Source of the DNA: Burkholderia sp. PAMC 26561
GTDB lineage: Bacteria > Pseudomonadota > Gammaproteobacteria > Burkholderiales > Burkholderiaceae
Assembly (NCBI RefSeq): GCF_001557535.2
Contig: NZ_CP014308.1
Location: 310,001 to 374,000 of the forward strand
DNA: 64,000 nucleotides
Direction of reading: 5' to 3'
Shown: piece by piece, positions 55,914 to 64,000 of the stretch
Position numbering within the stretch: the first letter of the stretch is position 1
Layout of the letters: every line of letters begins with the position of its first letter
Program-made: the position numbers and the translations under genes
Notes under the pieces: generated by a model
The model's database searches: none
What the model was told of the DNA's origin: nothing
Seen by the model: the letters and a program-made list of their open reading frames with translations, nothing else

Positions 55914-56270
55914 TCAGCTCACGTGTCGGTACTGCCTTGAAGGATGACGACGCACGGCGTCGATGTCGATACCTTCAAGTAACCAGTGGAGCTGCTCGCT
56001 CGTCAATTCCATCACCGCCTGCTGTCGGCGTGGCCAGGCGAAACGGTCCGCCTCTAACCGTTTCATCATCAGCCAGAAACCCGAGCGCTCGTAAAACAGC
56101 AGCTTGATGCGGTTGGCCCGCTCGTTACGGAAGGCGAAGACCGCCCGGGCAAACGGGTCAAGCTGCATGGACTGCTCGACCAGAATAACGAGACCGTTGA
56201 TCCCGTTCCTAAAATCAACCGCGTCGCGGTGCAGATAGACCCGCAGTTCAGCGTCCAGTCGGAACATCAC
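55914..56270 (-). CDS. tnpB: IS66-family accessory protein TnpB
   Basis: A 118-residue IS66 Orf2 protein with the conserved VYLHRDAVDFRNGINGLVIL, DPFARAVFAFRNERANRIKL and LLFYERSGFWLMMKRLE. It assists IS66 transposition. It overlaps tnpA by 23 bases. The frame is intact, but without tnpC it has no known use. Confidence 0.88.
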   Translation of the reverse strand: MMFRLDAELRVYLHRDAVDFRNGINGLVILVEQSMQLDPFARAVFAFRNERANRIKLLFYERSGFWLMMKRLEADRFAWPRRQQAVMELTSEQLHWLLEGIDIDAVRRHPSRQYRHVS

Positions 56271-56733
56271 CGCGCCCCAGCGTTTCGATCATCGCCGATA
56301 CCAGCGTCGCGTCGTGGGCACCGCATTCGAGTCTGAGTGTGATGCCATTGGGCATTTCCACAGTCATGCGCGATGGTGCCAACGGGCGCTGCGCGACACG
56401 CGTGGCGTCGCGGTGCGGCGGCGGCAACTGGGGAAGTGGCGGTTGTGGGTCGGCGCAAGCAATCTCGACGACCGGAACAAAAGCTGCCGCGTCCCTTGAC
56501 TCCTGCGTCGCGCCCTCGCCGCGGTACGTCTTCTCGTGCTCGCAGATCCACCGGTGCAGTAAATTTGCGTTCACCCAAGCCCTCAGCGCCATGCCCGCCA
56601 CCGATACTCCGGGCTGCAGGCAAGCCTCAATCAATCTCTGCCTGTCCCGTTTGTCAAAACGCCGTTTGCCGTCCCGACCCACGCTGATGACCTTAAGCGG
56701 CAAAAAATCTGAATCTGAATCATTCTGTGTCAT
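56248..56733 (-). CDS. tnpA: IS66-family accessory protein TnpA
   Basis: A 161-residue IS66 Orf1 protein. The helix-turn-helix region is KRRFDKRDRQRLIEACLQPG with VSVAGMALRAWVNANLLHRW. A Pro-rich linker and the C-terminal strand ITLRLECGAHDATLVSAMIE follow. Starts are possible at 56733 (MTQNDSDSDF) and 56775; the former fits the family length better. Intact. Confidence 0.82.
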   Translation of the reverse strand: MTQNDSDSDFLPLKVISVGRDGKRRFDKRDRQRLIEACLQPGVSVAGMALRAWVNANLLHRWICEHEKTYRGEGATQESRDAAAFVPVVEIACADPQPPLPQLPPPHRDATRVAQRPLAPSRMTVEMPNGITLRLECGAHDATLVSAMIETLGRGDVPTGR

Positions 56734-56976
56734 GGAAGGTGTCCATTGATTTTCAGTGCACACATCCTGCGCCATCTAATCTCAAGGCACCACGCGCGCT
56801 CAAATCACCGCTAACGACAAGACCATGTTGAAAAGACTGCTTCATTTTATCGCCCTACCCCAAAAGCTTTCGAATGTGCCCCTTCCGCATGGGCATGCAC
56901 TTCATATGGACTTTTTCAGAACTCACTGCTGCAATGCTAAATCGACGATTCGGATATCGTACCAATTTGTTTCGAA

Positions 56977-57416
56977 ATGGAACTCGTTACTGAACCTCTA
57001 CGCCTCATCGGTTTGTATTGGGGCATGGACGTAGTCTCGCGGTTGGGAAATGAAAACATTGGAGATCTGCGAATCTGGCGCACACGTCACCGGGACAATT
57101 TTTCGGCGCACGATTTCGCGCTGGTTGAACTCATCCGCCCATCCTTAGCTTCAGCGCTCGCGCGCTCGAAAACCGGCACTACCACGCCCGAATTGCATGT
57201 GACATACGCGATTTCCGAGCACGCTGTTAAAGCATTGACCGCACGCGAACGAGAGGTGGTGTCCCTCATCGTCGAAGGACTGCTCGATAAGCAGATTGCG
57301 GAACGGCTTGGAATTTCGTTCACGACGTATGCACTCACGTGGACCGCACATTCCAGAAAATGGGAGTTGGCAATCGCGCTACGCTCATTCGGTTGGCGCG
57401 AAAGCTCGATAGCTAA
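56977..57416 (+). pseudogene. LuxR-family regulator remnant, frameshifted
   Basis: The frame gives the end of a sensor region (LYWGMDVVSRLGNENIGDLR) and a LuxR helix-turn-helix (LTAREREVVSLIVEGLLDKQ, IAERLGIS). After FTT at about 57325 the match continues in another frame as THVDRTFQKMGVGNRATLIR and ends at a TAA at 57414-57416. One missing base explains it. The N-terminal half is not recognisable upstream. Non-functional. Confidence 0.65.
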
Positions 57417-57544
57417 AGATGGGTCTCGCCGATACTAAGCACGGGAAACTCAGCTGGCCTGCGCTGTCATTGATATGAACCGCTCGGCGCCTGTCGTTTC
57501 TTTCGGTAGTCGGTGCGAGACCGACTACCACCAAACTTTGCCGC

Positions 57545-58972
57545 TCAATGAGCCGTCCCATTCGACGCGACAACCGAGAGAGTCTGGCTCCAGCCACCGC
57601 CAAGCGACCGATACAACGCAACCGCTGCCAGCGCGTGCTCTCGTTTCGCCTGGTTCAGTGAGTCCGAATCCTGAAGATAGGTCTGTTGCGCCGACAGCAC
57701 GTCCAAGAAATCCGTTGCACCGCCTTTGTATAACTGGTTCGCCAGCTTCAGTGACTGGTCTGACGCTCCAAGGGCGTGCGTCAGACTTTCTGTGGACTGC
57801 GTCGTGCTAACAAGATCGCTCCGGGTGTCCTCCACTTCCTTCAGCGCCTCAAGCATCGTCTGCTGAAGATCTAACTGCGATTCACGCATCTTGCTTTCGT
57901 TCTGCTGGATGTTCGCCGTGATTCGGCCGGCGTTGAAGATGGGACTTGTCGCGCTTAACGCCGCACTGAACAGATTATCGGTCAGCGTAGGCAATCCAAC
58001 ATAGGACGCGGCCAACAATCCGTCGCTAAGATTCAACTGGAATTTTGGGTACCGCTCGGCCCTCGATACACCCACCTCTGCGGCACGCTGCTCGACTTTG
58101 GCATAAGCCACGAGCACATCCGGACGGCGCAACAATGCTTCAGACGGCAAAGTCGTCGGCACCGCGCCATCGGGCGTAGGTACGGGGCGAGGCGCCGCCA
58201 GCACCAGTTTGTCGACCGATTCGGGCGTGCGGCCCGTATAGACGGCAATCAGGCTGAGCTCGTGCTGAATCGTCGATTGAGCACGCGGGATTCTGGCCTG
58301 CAGTTCATCCAGCTGATTTTGCGCGCGCGCGACGTCGAGCTGCGTCGACAATCCGAATTTCAGACGCTCCTGGGTGAGTTGCAAGGCATGCTGCCGAATC
58401 CCAAGGTTGTCGTTCAAAATCTGCATTTCTTTTTGCGCCCAGCGCAAATCTACGTAGGCCGATGCTGTATCCGCTGCTAGTGCAAGCCTTATCGCGTCTT
58501 CAGCATGCTGCTGCCCGACGAGTTGCGCCCGTGCCGCAAGCAAATCCAGCCGCTCGCCGCCAAACACGTCAGGCGACCAGCTCAACGCAAGCCCTACACC
58601 GCCCTCGCGTACATAACCAAGCGGAGGGGGAGCGTTTTGCCGAGTATCAGAACCCTTTGCAGTTGCGTCGAGCTCCGGCATTAAGACAGCACGCTTTTGC
58701 GTTGTGTTGGCTTGTGCCTGCTTCACCCGCTCGGCTGCTGCTTGAAGATCAAGATTACCGGTGAGTACGGAGTCGACCAGTTCTGTGAGTACCGGGTCGC
58801 CGAACTGCGACCACCAGGTTGTTGCATCGACGGCATCCTGAGGCGCCTCAACGTTCCAGTTTGTCGGCACGACGGTTTTAACCGTATCTGGCAGATTCGC
58901 ATGCGTGGCTGGCTGAACGGCACATGCGGCCAACGAAAGACTAGCGAGAACTACTAACAAGTGCTTTTTCAT
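57545..58972 (-). CDS. NodT-family outer-membrane efflux lipoprotein
   Basis: A 475-residue TolC-like outer-membrane factor. The lipoprotein signal ends with C17 (LASLSLAAC). Conserved parts are WWSQFGDPVLTELVDS, VGLALSWSPDVFGGERLDLL and the second-repeat EVEDTRSDLVSTT. It forms the exit duct of a tripartite pump with the EmrA- and EmrB-like proteins encoded upstream; eight bases separate it from emrB. Intact. Likely substrates are hydrophobic toxic compounds. Confidence 0.88.
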   Translation of the reverse strand: MKKHLLVVLASLSLAACAVQPATHANLPDTVKTVVPTNWNVEAPQDAVDATTWWSQFGDPVLTELVDSVLTGNLDLQAAAERVKQAQANTTQKRAVLMPELDATAKGSDTRQNAPPPLGYVREGGVGLALSWSPDVFGGERLDLLAARAQLVGQQHAEDAIRLALAADTASAYVDLRWAQKEMQILNDNLGIRQHALQLTQERLKFGLSTQLDVARAQNQLDELQARIPRAQSTIQHELSLIAVYTGRTPESVDKLVLAAPRPVPTPDGAVPTTLPSEALLRRPDVLVAYAKVEQRAAEVGVSRAERYPKFQLNLSDGLLAASYVGLPTLTDNLFSAALSATSPIFNAGRITANIQQNESKMRESQLDLQQTMLEALKEVEDTRSDLVSTTQSTESLTHALGASDQSLKLANQLYKGGATDFLDVLSAQQTYLQDSDSLNQAKREHALAAVALYRSLGGGWSQTLSVVASNGTAH

Positions 58973-58980
58973 GATTTACC

Positions 58981-60555
58981 TCAATGTGCATCCGGCGGAG
59001 GCGCGGCGTTCGAAATAGGGTTAGAGAACAGAAGGCTGGCTACGGCGACGACAAAACACAGTGACAGTACGAAGAATGTGTCTGAATAGGTAAGCACCAA
59101 TGCTTCGCGCAAAACCAGTGAATGAAGAGTTGCGAGACCTGACTGCGTTGTGTTCAAGACGTCACCCGCCACCGCAGTCCAATGCGCGGACTGCTCAGAT
59201 AAGATGGATTCCACCTGTGGGCGGCCGACGGTCACGCTTTCGTTCAGGCGCAAGTAGTGAAAGTTAAGGCGATCGTTCAACATCGTTGCGCTTACCGCAA
59301 TACCGATCGCACCGCCTAGGTTTCGCATCAGATTAAACAGTCCACTTGCGGACTTCAGGCGTGACTGCGGTAACGAACCGAGCGCCATTGTCACAATCGG
59401 GGGCACCGCGAACTGCTGACCGATACCACGCAGTGCCTGTGGCAACAGCAGTTGCTGCCAGCCCCAGTCGTGCGTAAGGGGCACGTACAGATAACAGCCA
59501 AGTCCGAAGCAGATTAAGCCAAACACTAGGAGCTTGCGCATGCTGATGTATTTGGTTGCGAACGCATACGCAACCAAGGCGACCAGTTGGAATGCGCCAA
59601 CCGAAAGCAACGCGATGCCTATTTGTAGCGAACTGAAGCCCCGCACCTGGCTGAGAAACTGAGGTGTGAGAAACACCGCCACAAAAATCCCGATTCCGAT
59701 GATGAATGAAAGGATGCTGCCAATGCCAAAGTTGCGCACGAGGAGCGCTCGCAGATCAATAATCGGATCCTTGGCTGTTAAGGCGTGAACAAGGAACAGG
59801 AAGCCACAAATCGCAGAGATCCAGGTACAGGCAATGATGACGTGGTCGCCAAACCAGTTTTTGCGGGGACCTTCTTCGAGTACATATTCAAGGCAGCCAA
59901 GGAAACCGGACAACAACAGCATCCCCAGATAGTCGCCCTTTTTCAGCAGGGAGAGATCAGGCTTGTCGATGTGGACATACTTCGGTACCAGCGCGGCGAC
60001 CAGCACACCGGGCACGACGTTCAAGTAAAACAGCCAATGCCATGACCATTGGTCCGTGATCCAGCCACCGATCACCGGTCCTATAGCGGGGGCAAGCGAG
60101 GCAAGCGCGCCGATCGTAGTTGAGGCCACAATGCGTTGCTTGCCTGGGAAAAGCACAAACGCCGTTGTAAATACCGTTGGAATCATTGCGGCGCCCATCG
60201 CGCCCTGCAAGCCACGAAACAGTATCATCGAATTAATATCCCAAGCGATGCCGCACAGCATGCTTGTGACGGTGAAGCCGACTGCTGAGGCAACGAATAG
60301 CCAACGAGTTGAAAACACCTTCGAAAGCCAGCCAGACATCGGGATCACAAGAATCTCCGTAATCAGGTAAGCGGTCTGCACCCACGACAGCTCGTCCTGG
60401 CTTGCGGACAACCCGCCACCAATATCCCGCAGTGACGAAGCGACAATCTGAATGTCCAGCGTGGCCATAAAGAATCCCAGACACATAAGCGCGAATGCAA
60501 AAACTCGCTGTTGTAGGGGCTGTGACGCAGGGTCGAGTGGTTGAAAGGTTGTCAT
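58981..60555 (-). CDS. emrB: EmrB/QacA-type MFS efflux pump (DHA2, 14 segments)
   Basis: A 524-residue major-facilitator drug exporter. It has the DHA2 patterns LDIQIVASSLRDIGGGLSAS, the motif C region ALASLAPAIGPVIGGWIT, and 14 predicted membrane segments. It takes substrates from the inner membrane and passes them to the EmrA-like adaptor. It lies 18 bases after emrA and eight before nodT, all on the minus strand: one operon with marR at the front. Confidence 0.9.
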   Translation of the reverse strand: MTTFQPLDPASQPLQQRVFAFALMCLGFFMATLDIQIVASSLRDIGGGLSASQDELSWVQTAYLITEILVIPMSGWLSKVFSTRWLFVASAVGFTVTSMLCGIAWDINSMILFRGLQGAMGAAMIPTVFTTAFVLFPGKQRIVASTTIGALASLAPAIGPVIGGWITDQWSWHWLFYLNVVPGVLVAALVPKYVHIDKPDLSLLKKGDYLGMLLLSGFLGCLEYVLEEGPRKNWFGDHVIIACTWISAICGFLFLVHALTAKDPIIDLRALLVRNFGIGSILSFIIGIGIFVAVFLTPQFLSQVRGFSSLQIGIALLSVGAFQLVALVAYAFATKYISMRKLLVFGLICFGLGCYLYVPLTHDWGWQQLLLPQALRGIGQQFAVPPIVTMALGSLPQSRLKSASGLFNLMRNLGGAIGIAVSATMLNDRLNFHYLRLNESVTVGRPQVESILSEQSAHWTAVAGDVLNTTQSGLATLHSLVLREALVLTYSDTFFVLSLCFVVAVASLLFSNPISNAAPPPDAH

Positions 60556-60573
60556 GATATTGACCTTATTCGC

Positions 60574-61680
60574 TCAATGGCCGCTGGCGACTTGCGTGCC
60601 GTCTGCGAGGTGAACGTTGACAGTCGCCGACAGACCGGGGCGTAGCACGTTCTCCATGCCATGCGGCACTTCAAGGCGAATACGTACCGGGACACGCTGA
60701 ACGATCTTCGTGAAGTTGCCAGTTGCATTCTCTGGAGGCAGAACGCTGAAGGTGGCGCCGGTGGCAGGAGCGAGACTTTCGACGTAACCGTGCAATGGCT
60801 GGCTCGACGCGTCGAGTTCAACGTCCGCCTTATCGCCAACGTGCATCTTCTTCAGTTGGTCTTCCTTGAAGTTGGCATCTACCCAGAGATCGGTAGAAGG
60901 CACCACGGTCAGTAGCGGAGCACCGATGTTGGCCAACATCCCGACCCGTGCCGTGCGGTTCCCGATATAACCGTCGACAGGCGAACGAATCGTTGTGTAT
61001 TCGACGTTAAGTTGCGCGACTCGCTGACCCGCCAGGGCCGTGTTGACGCGTGCTTGAGCGTCATTAATCTGCGCCCCCAAAACATCCAGTTGGCGCTTTG
61101 CAGCGAGAACGGCTGCATTACTACTCTGAACAGAAGCCTGAGCCTTGGAGAAATCAGCGTCAGCGCGCTCGACGATCTGATTGGACACTGCATCGTCCTT
61201 GACGAGTTCACGATAGCGAGCCTGGTCTTGGCCGCTGCGCGTCAATTCGGCGGATGAGGCACGCACTTCCGCCTCGTGCTGATTAATCACAGCAGCCTGC
61301 AGGACCAATTGCGCCTGCAATTCCGCGACAGTAGACCTGGCACTTTCAACCTCTGCTGTCGCCTGGGCAAGCTTCGCGTCGTAGTCACGTGCATCAAGGC
61401 GAATCAGCACCTGGTTCGCTGTGACGCGCTGGTTGTCCTGTACGAAAATGTCATCTACAAAACCGTTCACTTTTGGAGCCATTACCGTGACATTGCCGCC
61501 GACATAGGCGTCGTCAGTAGATTGCACGAAGCGCAGCACGAAGTACCAGTAGCCAGACGCCGCGACAAGTGCCAGCGCAACCGCACCGTAAGCGAGGCGC
61601 ATCCACGGAATGCGTCGCGTCCTGGTTGTTTCGGCGGCCGGGTTTGGATTATCAGAAATGGGGGTAGACGGACTCGACAT
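60574..61680 (-). CDS. emrA: EmrA-type HlyD-family membrane-fusion protein
   Basis: A 368-residue periplasmic adaptor with one N-terminal membrane segment (about 26-48, LAYGAVALALVAASGYWYF) after a polar leader. The HlyD/lipoyl part follows (STDDAYVGGNVTVMAPKVNG and VEYTTIRSPVDGYIGNRTAR), with a long alpha-hairpin between (about 98-205). It bridges EmrB and NodT. The ATG at 61680 lies just behind a palindrome (61691-61702) likely used by the MarR regulator; the frame to 61749 is not conserved. Confidence 0.88.
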   Translation of the reverse strand: MSSPSTPISDNPNPAAETTRTRRIPWMRLAYGAVALALVAASGYWYFVLRFVQSTDDAYVGGNVTVMAPKVNGFVDDIFVQDNQRVTANQVLIRLDARDYDAKLAQATAEVESARSTVAELQAQLVLQAAVINQHEAEVRASSAELTRSGQDQARYRELVKDDAVSNQIVERADADFSKAQASVQSSNAAVLAAKRQLDVLGAQINDAQARVNTALAGQRVAQLNVEYTTIRSPVDGYIGNRTARVGMLANIGAPLLTVVPSTDLWVDANFKEDQLKKMHVGDKADVELDASSQPLHGYVESLAPATGATFSVLPPENATGNFTKIVQRVPVRIRLEVPHGMENVLRPGLSATVNVHLADGTQVASGH

Positions 61681-61690
61681 GTTTTTACCT

Positions 61691-61702
61691 GTGTATATAC
61701 AC
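61691..61702. promoter_or_regulatory. Perfect palindrome, possible MarR operator
   Basis: GTGTATATACAC is a 12-base perfect palindrome in the 75-base gap between marR and emrA, ten bases before the emrA start. MarR proteins bind AT-centred palindromes of this kind. It could let the regulator tune emrA separately from its own gene. Confidence 0.4.
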
Positions 61703-61755
61703 TTTGTTAAATGGGAAACTGGCTTAACTGCGTAGGCTATCGGCCTCATCTTTTG

Positions 61756-62190
61756 CTAATCTTTCGAAACTTCCCGTGTGAGACGAAACAACTCATCCCT
61801 CAGCGCAGCGGCCTGCTGCTGCCCAAACTGACGCTGAAATTCGTCGCGGGCTAGTCGCCAATAGACCATTGCTTCCTCCAGCTTGGCGTGCCCACTCGCC
61901 GTCAGCGTCAACTCCAACCGCCGCACGCCATTTCCGTTCGCCTCGTTGGCCACCAGTCCGTTCCGCTGCAAAGGCCTCAACGCTCGCACCAAGGTCGTCC
62001 GTTCCATCACCATTGCTTGCGCTAACTCGATCATTGTGAGTTTCGACCCGCGTTTGATGGTCGCAAGGATATTGAACTGGGATGACGTGACATCCGCTTG
62101 CGAGAGATATCGCTCATAAAGCTGAGAGATATGTCTGGCGGCTTGCCGAATTGCAAAGCAATCGTCGTTTTCGGGTGAGTTAGTGTGCAT
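61756..62190 (-). CDS. MarR-family regulator of the efflux operon
   Basis: A 144-residue winged-helix regulator. Its pattern is SQFNILATIKRGSKLTMIEL, AQAMVMERTTLVRALRPLQR and the wing NGNGVRRLELTLTASGHAKL. It is first in the order marR-emrA-emrB-nodT, as in EmrR-controlled pumps, and probably represses the operon until a ligand binds. The ATG at 62190 is preferred; a GTG two codons earlier is possible. No strong ribosome-binding site. Confidence 0.87.
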   Translation of the reverse strand: MHTNSPENDDCFAIRQAARHISQLYERYLSQADVTSSQFNILATIKRGSKLTMIELAQAMVMERTTLVRALRPLQRNGLVANEANGNGVRRLELTLTASGHAKLEEAMVYWRLARDEFQRQFGQQQAAALRDELFRLTREVSKD

Positions 62191-63322
62191 GTGCACAGAT
62201 TAGTGGTGCGCCCCCGAAGTATCAAGCTTGCGTTTACATCTCATTGTTACCGTACTGACAAGAGTCAGCGCGATCACCGACCGGATGCGCCGGTAGTCGC
62301 AAAAGTAATTGAACTCAAAAAGAGAAATTTTGTTGCCATCTCCGGTCCGCGACGTCCCACATTATGCGGCACAATCGTCGGTGCGCGCCGGCGCGCCGCG
62401 CGTCGTATGTGTGCGCCGCGTGTTTAACGTGCGCTGTATGCACCAATTCTATGACCGGGAGCAGTCGCTCTGAGACCGCGAGTAAATTCGAAGTCCTATG
62501 AGTATCAGTAGTTGGCGATCAAATCATTTGACCCTCCAACCGGCTAATTCTTTACTCATCTATTGGAGGACGAATAATCTACTCGAGACGTCTTCGCTGA
62601 AACTTGCTGCCTCTCGTGCGCTACCGATCTGAACAACGTCGCAGTTGAAAAATCAGAACCGCCGCATCGTTATGAGCTGAAAGCGGATCGCCACGTGTGC
62701 TGATCTGCGCGAATTGGTTAAACGGTTTCTCCTCTTGTGATTGAACTGTTTCAACCGCTGCTCAGACTCTGATTGATAAGAAATGCCATCACGGATACGT
62801 GCATATACTTCTTGTCAGGGCGTGTGCGTTGCAAATATATGTTGCAAAAGGCCGTGAGATCCGCAACAGGATCGATGCACAGAGCATCCAGGAAGGCTCC
62901 GCAGGAATTTCATCACGGCATAATTTGAGCCGACGCCTTTTGCTCGATTTTTTCTAACATGATGTTGCATCCATAGATGAAGATGCAATTTGCATCCTCA
63001 TCTAGTATTCAATCGCCGACCCCGTAATTCTTCTTTCGGAAGGCGCTTCGAAACGCTGGAGTCACAGTCTGTCACGGTCTCACAAGCGACCAACAGAGGT
63101 AACGGTCACGTCAACGACGCGTCGAGTGGGCAAGAACCGCGTCGGCTCCCTAGCTGACCAGTTAAACTCGTGACCGTGGATATTCCATGCTAGGGAGACG
63201 CTGATCAAAGCGCCTGTTGTTCGCACAATGAATAAAGCAGGCTGAATTTTTTTAGTTGGCTAAGGAATCCAAAGATTGTCGAGGTGAATGTCGCCGTATT
63301 CCAGCTTAACTTTCTGCATTTT
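62191..63322. other. 1.1 kb region with a near-perfect dyad, no gene seen
   Basis: Upstream of marR. Contains an inverted repeat at 62975-63003: AGATGAAGATGCAA, one base, TTGCATCCTCATCT, with a single mismatch. GAGACGCTGATCAA at 63192-63205 might be an IS5-type end. No coding frame is recognised. Confidence 0.35.
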
Positions 63323-63796
63323 TCACATACGTGACGGATTGCTCCCGTGAGTCGACAGCAGTTGCTTTTTTGCGATCACCAAATTTGCTAGTGCGAACAG
63401 ACTGAACAGTTGCGCGGTGTTCTTGGCCAGACCTTTGTAGCGGACCTTGCGATGACGAAACAGGTTCTTCACGACATGAAACGGATGTTCGACCCGCGCG
63501 CGGATCTGTGCCTTAGTTCGTTCGAGTGCGACCATCAGGTCCTTCAGCGGACCTTCTTGCATCGCTTTGATCTTTCCGCGTTTGGCCGCCACGTGCCACT
63601 TCACCGTCGCGCCCATCATCTCGTCGCGTTTGTCTACGCCAAGGTAGCCCGCGTCGCCGAACGCATCTTCTTCATGCCCGTGAAGCAGCGCGTGGGCCTG
63701 CGATACATCCGACACGTTCGCCGCTGTGCCCACTACGCTATGCGTGACATCGCAGACGTCACCGACGGTAGTCCACCACAAACGAACATCGTTCAC
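63323..63796 (-). pseudogene. IS5-family transposase, C-terminal part
   Basis: The frame gives the C-terminal half of an IS5 DDE transposase: HSVVGTAANVSDVSQAHALL, DAFGDAGYLGVDKR, then VEHPFHVVKNLFRHRKVRYK and the ending LFALANLVIAKKQLL. The N-terminal half with the first aspartate is missing: the match stops upstream of about 63740-63770. The part cut away abuts a broken SDR gene, so the element was truncated when or after it landed there. Confidence 0.7.
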
Positions 63797-63822
63797 GTTA
63801 ATGGCTCTCGCTCCGTCCTGTT

Positions 63823-64000
63823 GACCGTCTTGTTCGATCGCTGGCGATTGAACTCGCCCCGTTCAGCATCGCCGTGAACGCAGTGGTGCCTAACTTTCTC
63901 TACAGCGAGGCATGCTACCCACGCGCGACGTTTATCGACGACGCCAAGGGACGCGACTATGTCAGATCGCTGGTGCCAGCGGGTCGACTGGGACGCCCTG
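63823..64000 (+). pseudogene. Short-chain dehydrogenase, 5' part lost, runs off the window
   Basis: Reading in frame up to the last base gives SLAIELAPFSIAVNAVVPNF, LYSEACYPRATFIDDAKGRD and VRSLVPAGRLGRP. This is the C-terminal third of an SDR (after the YxxxK site). The N-terminal part, with the NAD-binding motif and active site, is absent; IS5 sequence lies directly upstream. The 5' border is approximate. The rest continues past the window edge. Confidence 0.6.

Larger units (their letters stand above)
55322..56819 (-). mobile_element. IS66-family element with internally deleted tnpC
   Basis: The accessory genes tnpA and tnpB are intact and in the usual order, but tnpC is mostly missing. 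Possible ends begin TGTCG at 55322 and end CGACA at 56819, giving about 1.5 kb where a full IS66 is about 2.5 kb. The end match is short and tentative. The element cannot transpose by itself. Confidence 0.55.

Noticed and set aside
57481..57530. Repeat-like string (GTCGGTGCGAGACCGAC) after the LuxR remnant as an att site or terminator
   Set aside because: GGTGCGAGACC-type symmetry is short, with no matching copy elsewhere in the window and no T-run.

Overview
The window looks like accessory DNA from a Burkholderiaceae bacterium, probably Paraburkholderia or Caballeronia, on a second chromosome or megaplasmid. This rests on recognisable protein families (two-subunit isoquinoline-type oxidoreductase, DUF2970, many LysR regulators), a high-GC core and dense insertion sequences (ISNCY/IS1202, IS3, IS6, IS66, IS5, IS21 remnants). 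No rRNA, tRNA, CRISPR array or replication origin was recognised.

Layout. 0.2-0.8 kb: a ccdA/ccdB toxin-antitoxin pair. 1.35-14.2 kb: a GC-rich catabolic region. It holds a divergent pair (iorAB molybdenum hydroxylase and a LysR), then a second LysR facing a polycistronic run: two tandem amidohydrolases, a UbiD decarboxylase, the UbiX prenyl-FMN synthase, a His-rich CobW/COG0523 GTPase, an NCS2 nucleobase permease and a zinc deaminase-type amidohydrolase. Together these suggest uptake, deamination and prenyl-FMN-dependent decarboxylation of an (N-hetero)aromatic compound. 14.4-21.8 kb: a second catabolic module with visibly lower GC. It holds an arylmalonate-decarboxylase/maleate-isomerase-like enzyme, a polysaccharide-deacetylase-type hydrolase, two SDRs (one broken by a stop codon), a small MCGMCG protein coupled to a second CobW, a solute-binding protein without a leader, and a GntR regulator with two DNA-binding domains.

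22-27.4 kb is a decayed, gene-poor stretch with a monooxygenase-like ABM protein, a redoxin and broken remnants (TnsA-like, IstA, LysR tail). 27.6-32.5 kb carries the most intriguing locus: a haem-oxygenase-like diiron enzyme, a cis-proline-hydroxylase-like 2-oxoglutarate oxygenase and a membrane fatty-acid-desaturase-like enzyme in a row, then a LysR and an EamA exporter. This is a candidate small-molecule biosynthesis locus. A lone ThsB-like TIR protein follows.

33.4-46.1 kb mixes a dead IS6 element, an orphan zwf, an orphan flgM, an apparently intact ISNCY element, a broken membrane-protein gene, a CadC-like STAND regulator convergent with a PF10118 diiron hydrolase, and an apparently intact IS3 element. 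47.3-55.2 kb: a thiolase, DUF2970, a MocR regulator, an amidase with a divergent AraC regulator, and a J-domain protein. 55.3-62.2 kb: an internally deleted IS66 element, a frameshifted LuxR and a marR-emrA-emrB-nodT efflux operon. The right edge has a truncated IS5 transposase that has cut an SDR gene, which runs off the window.
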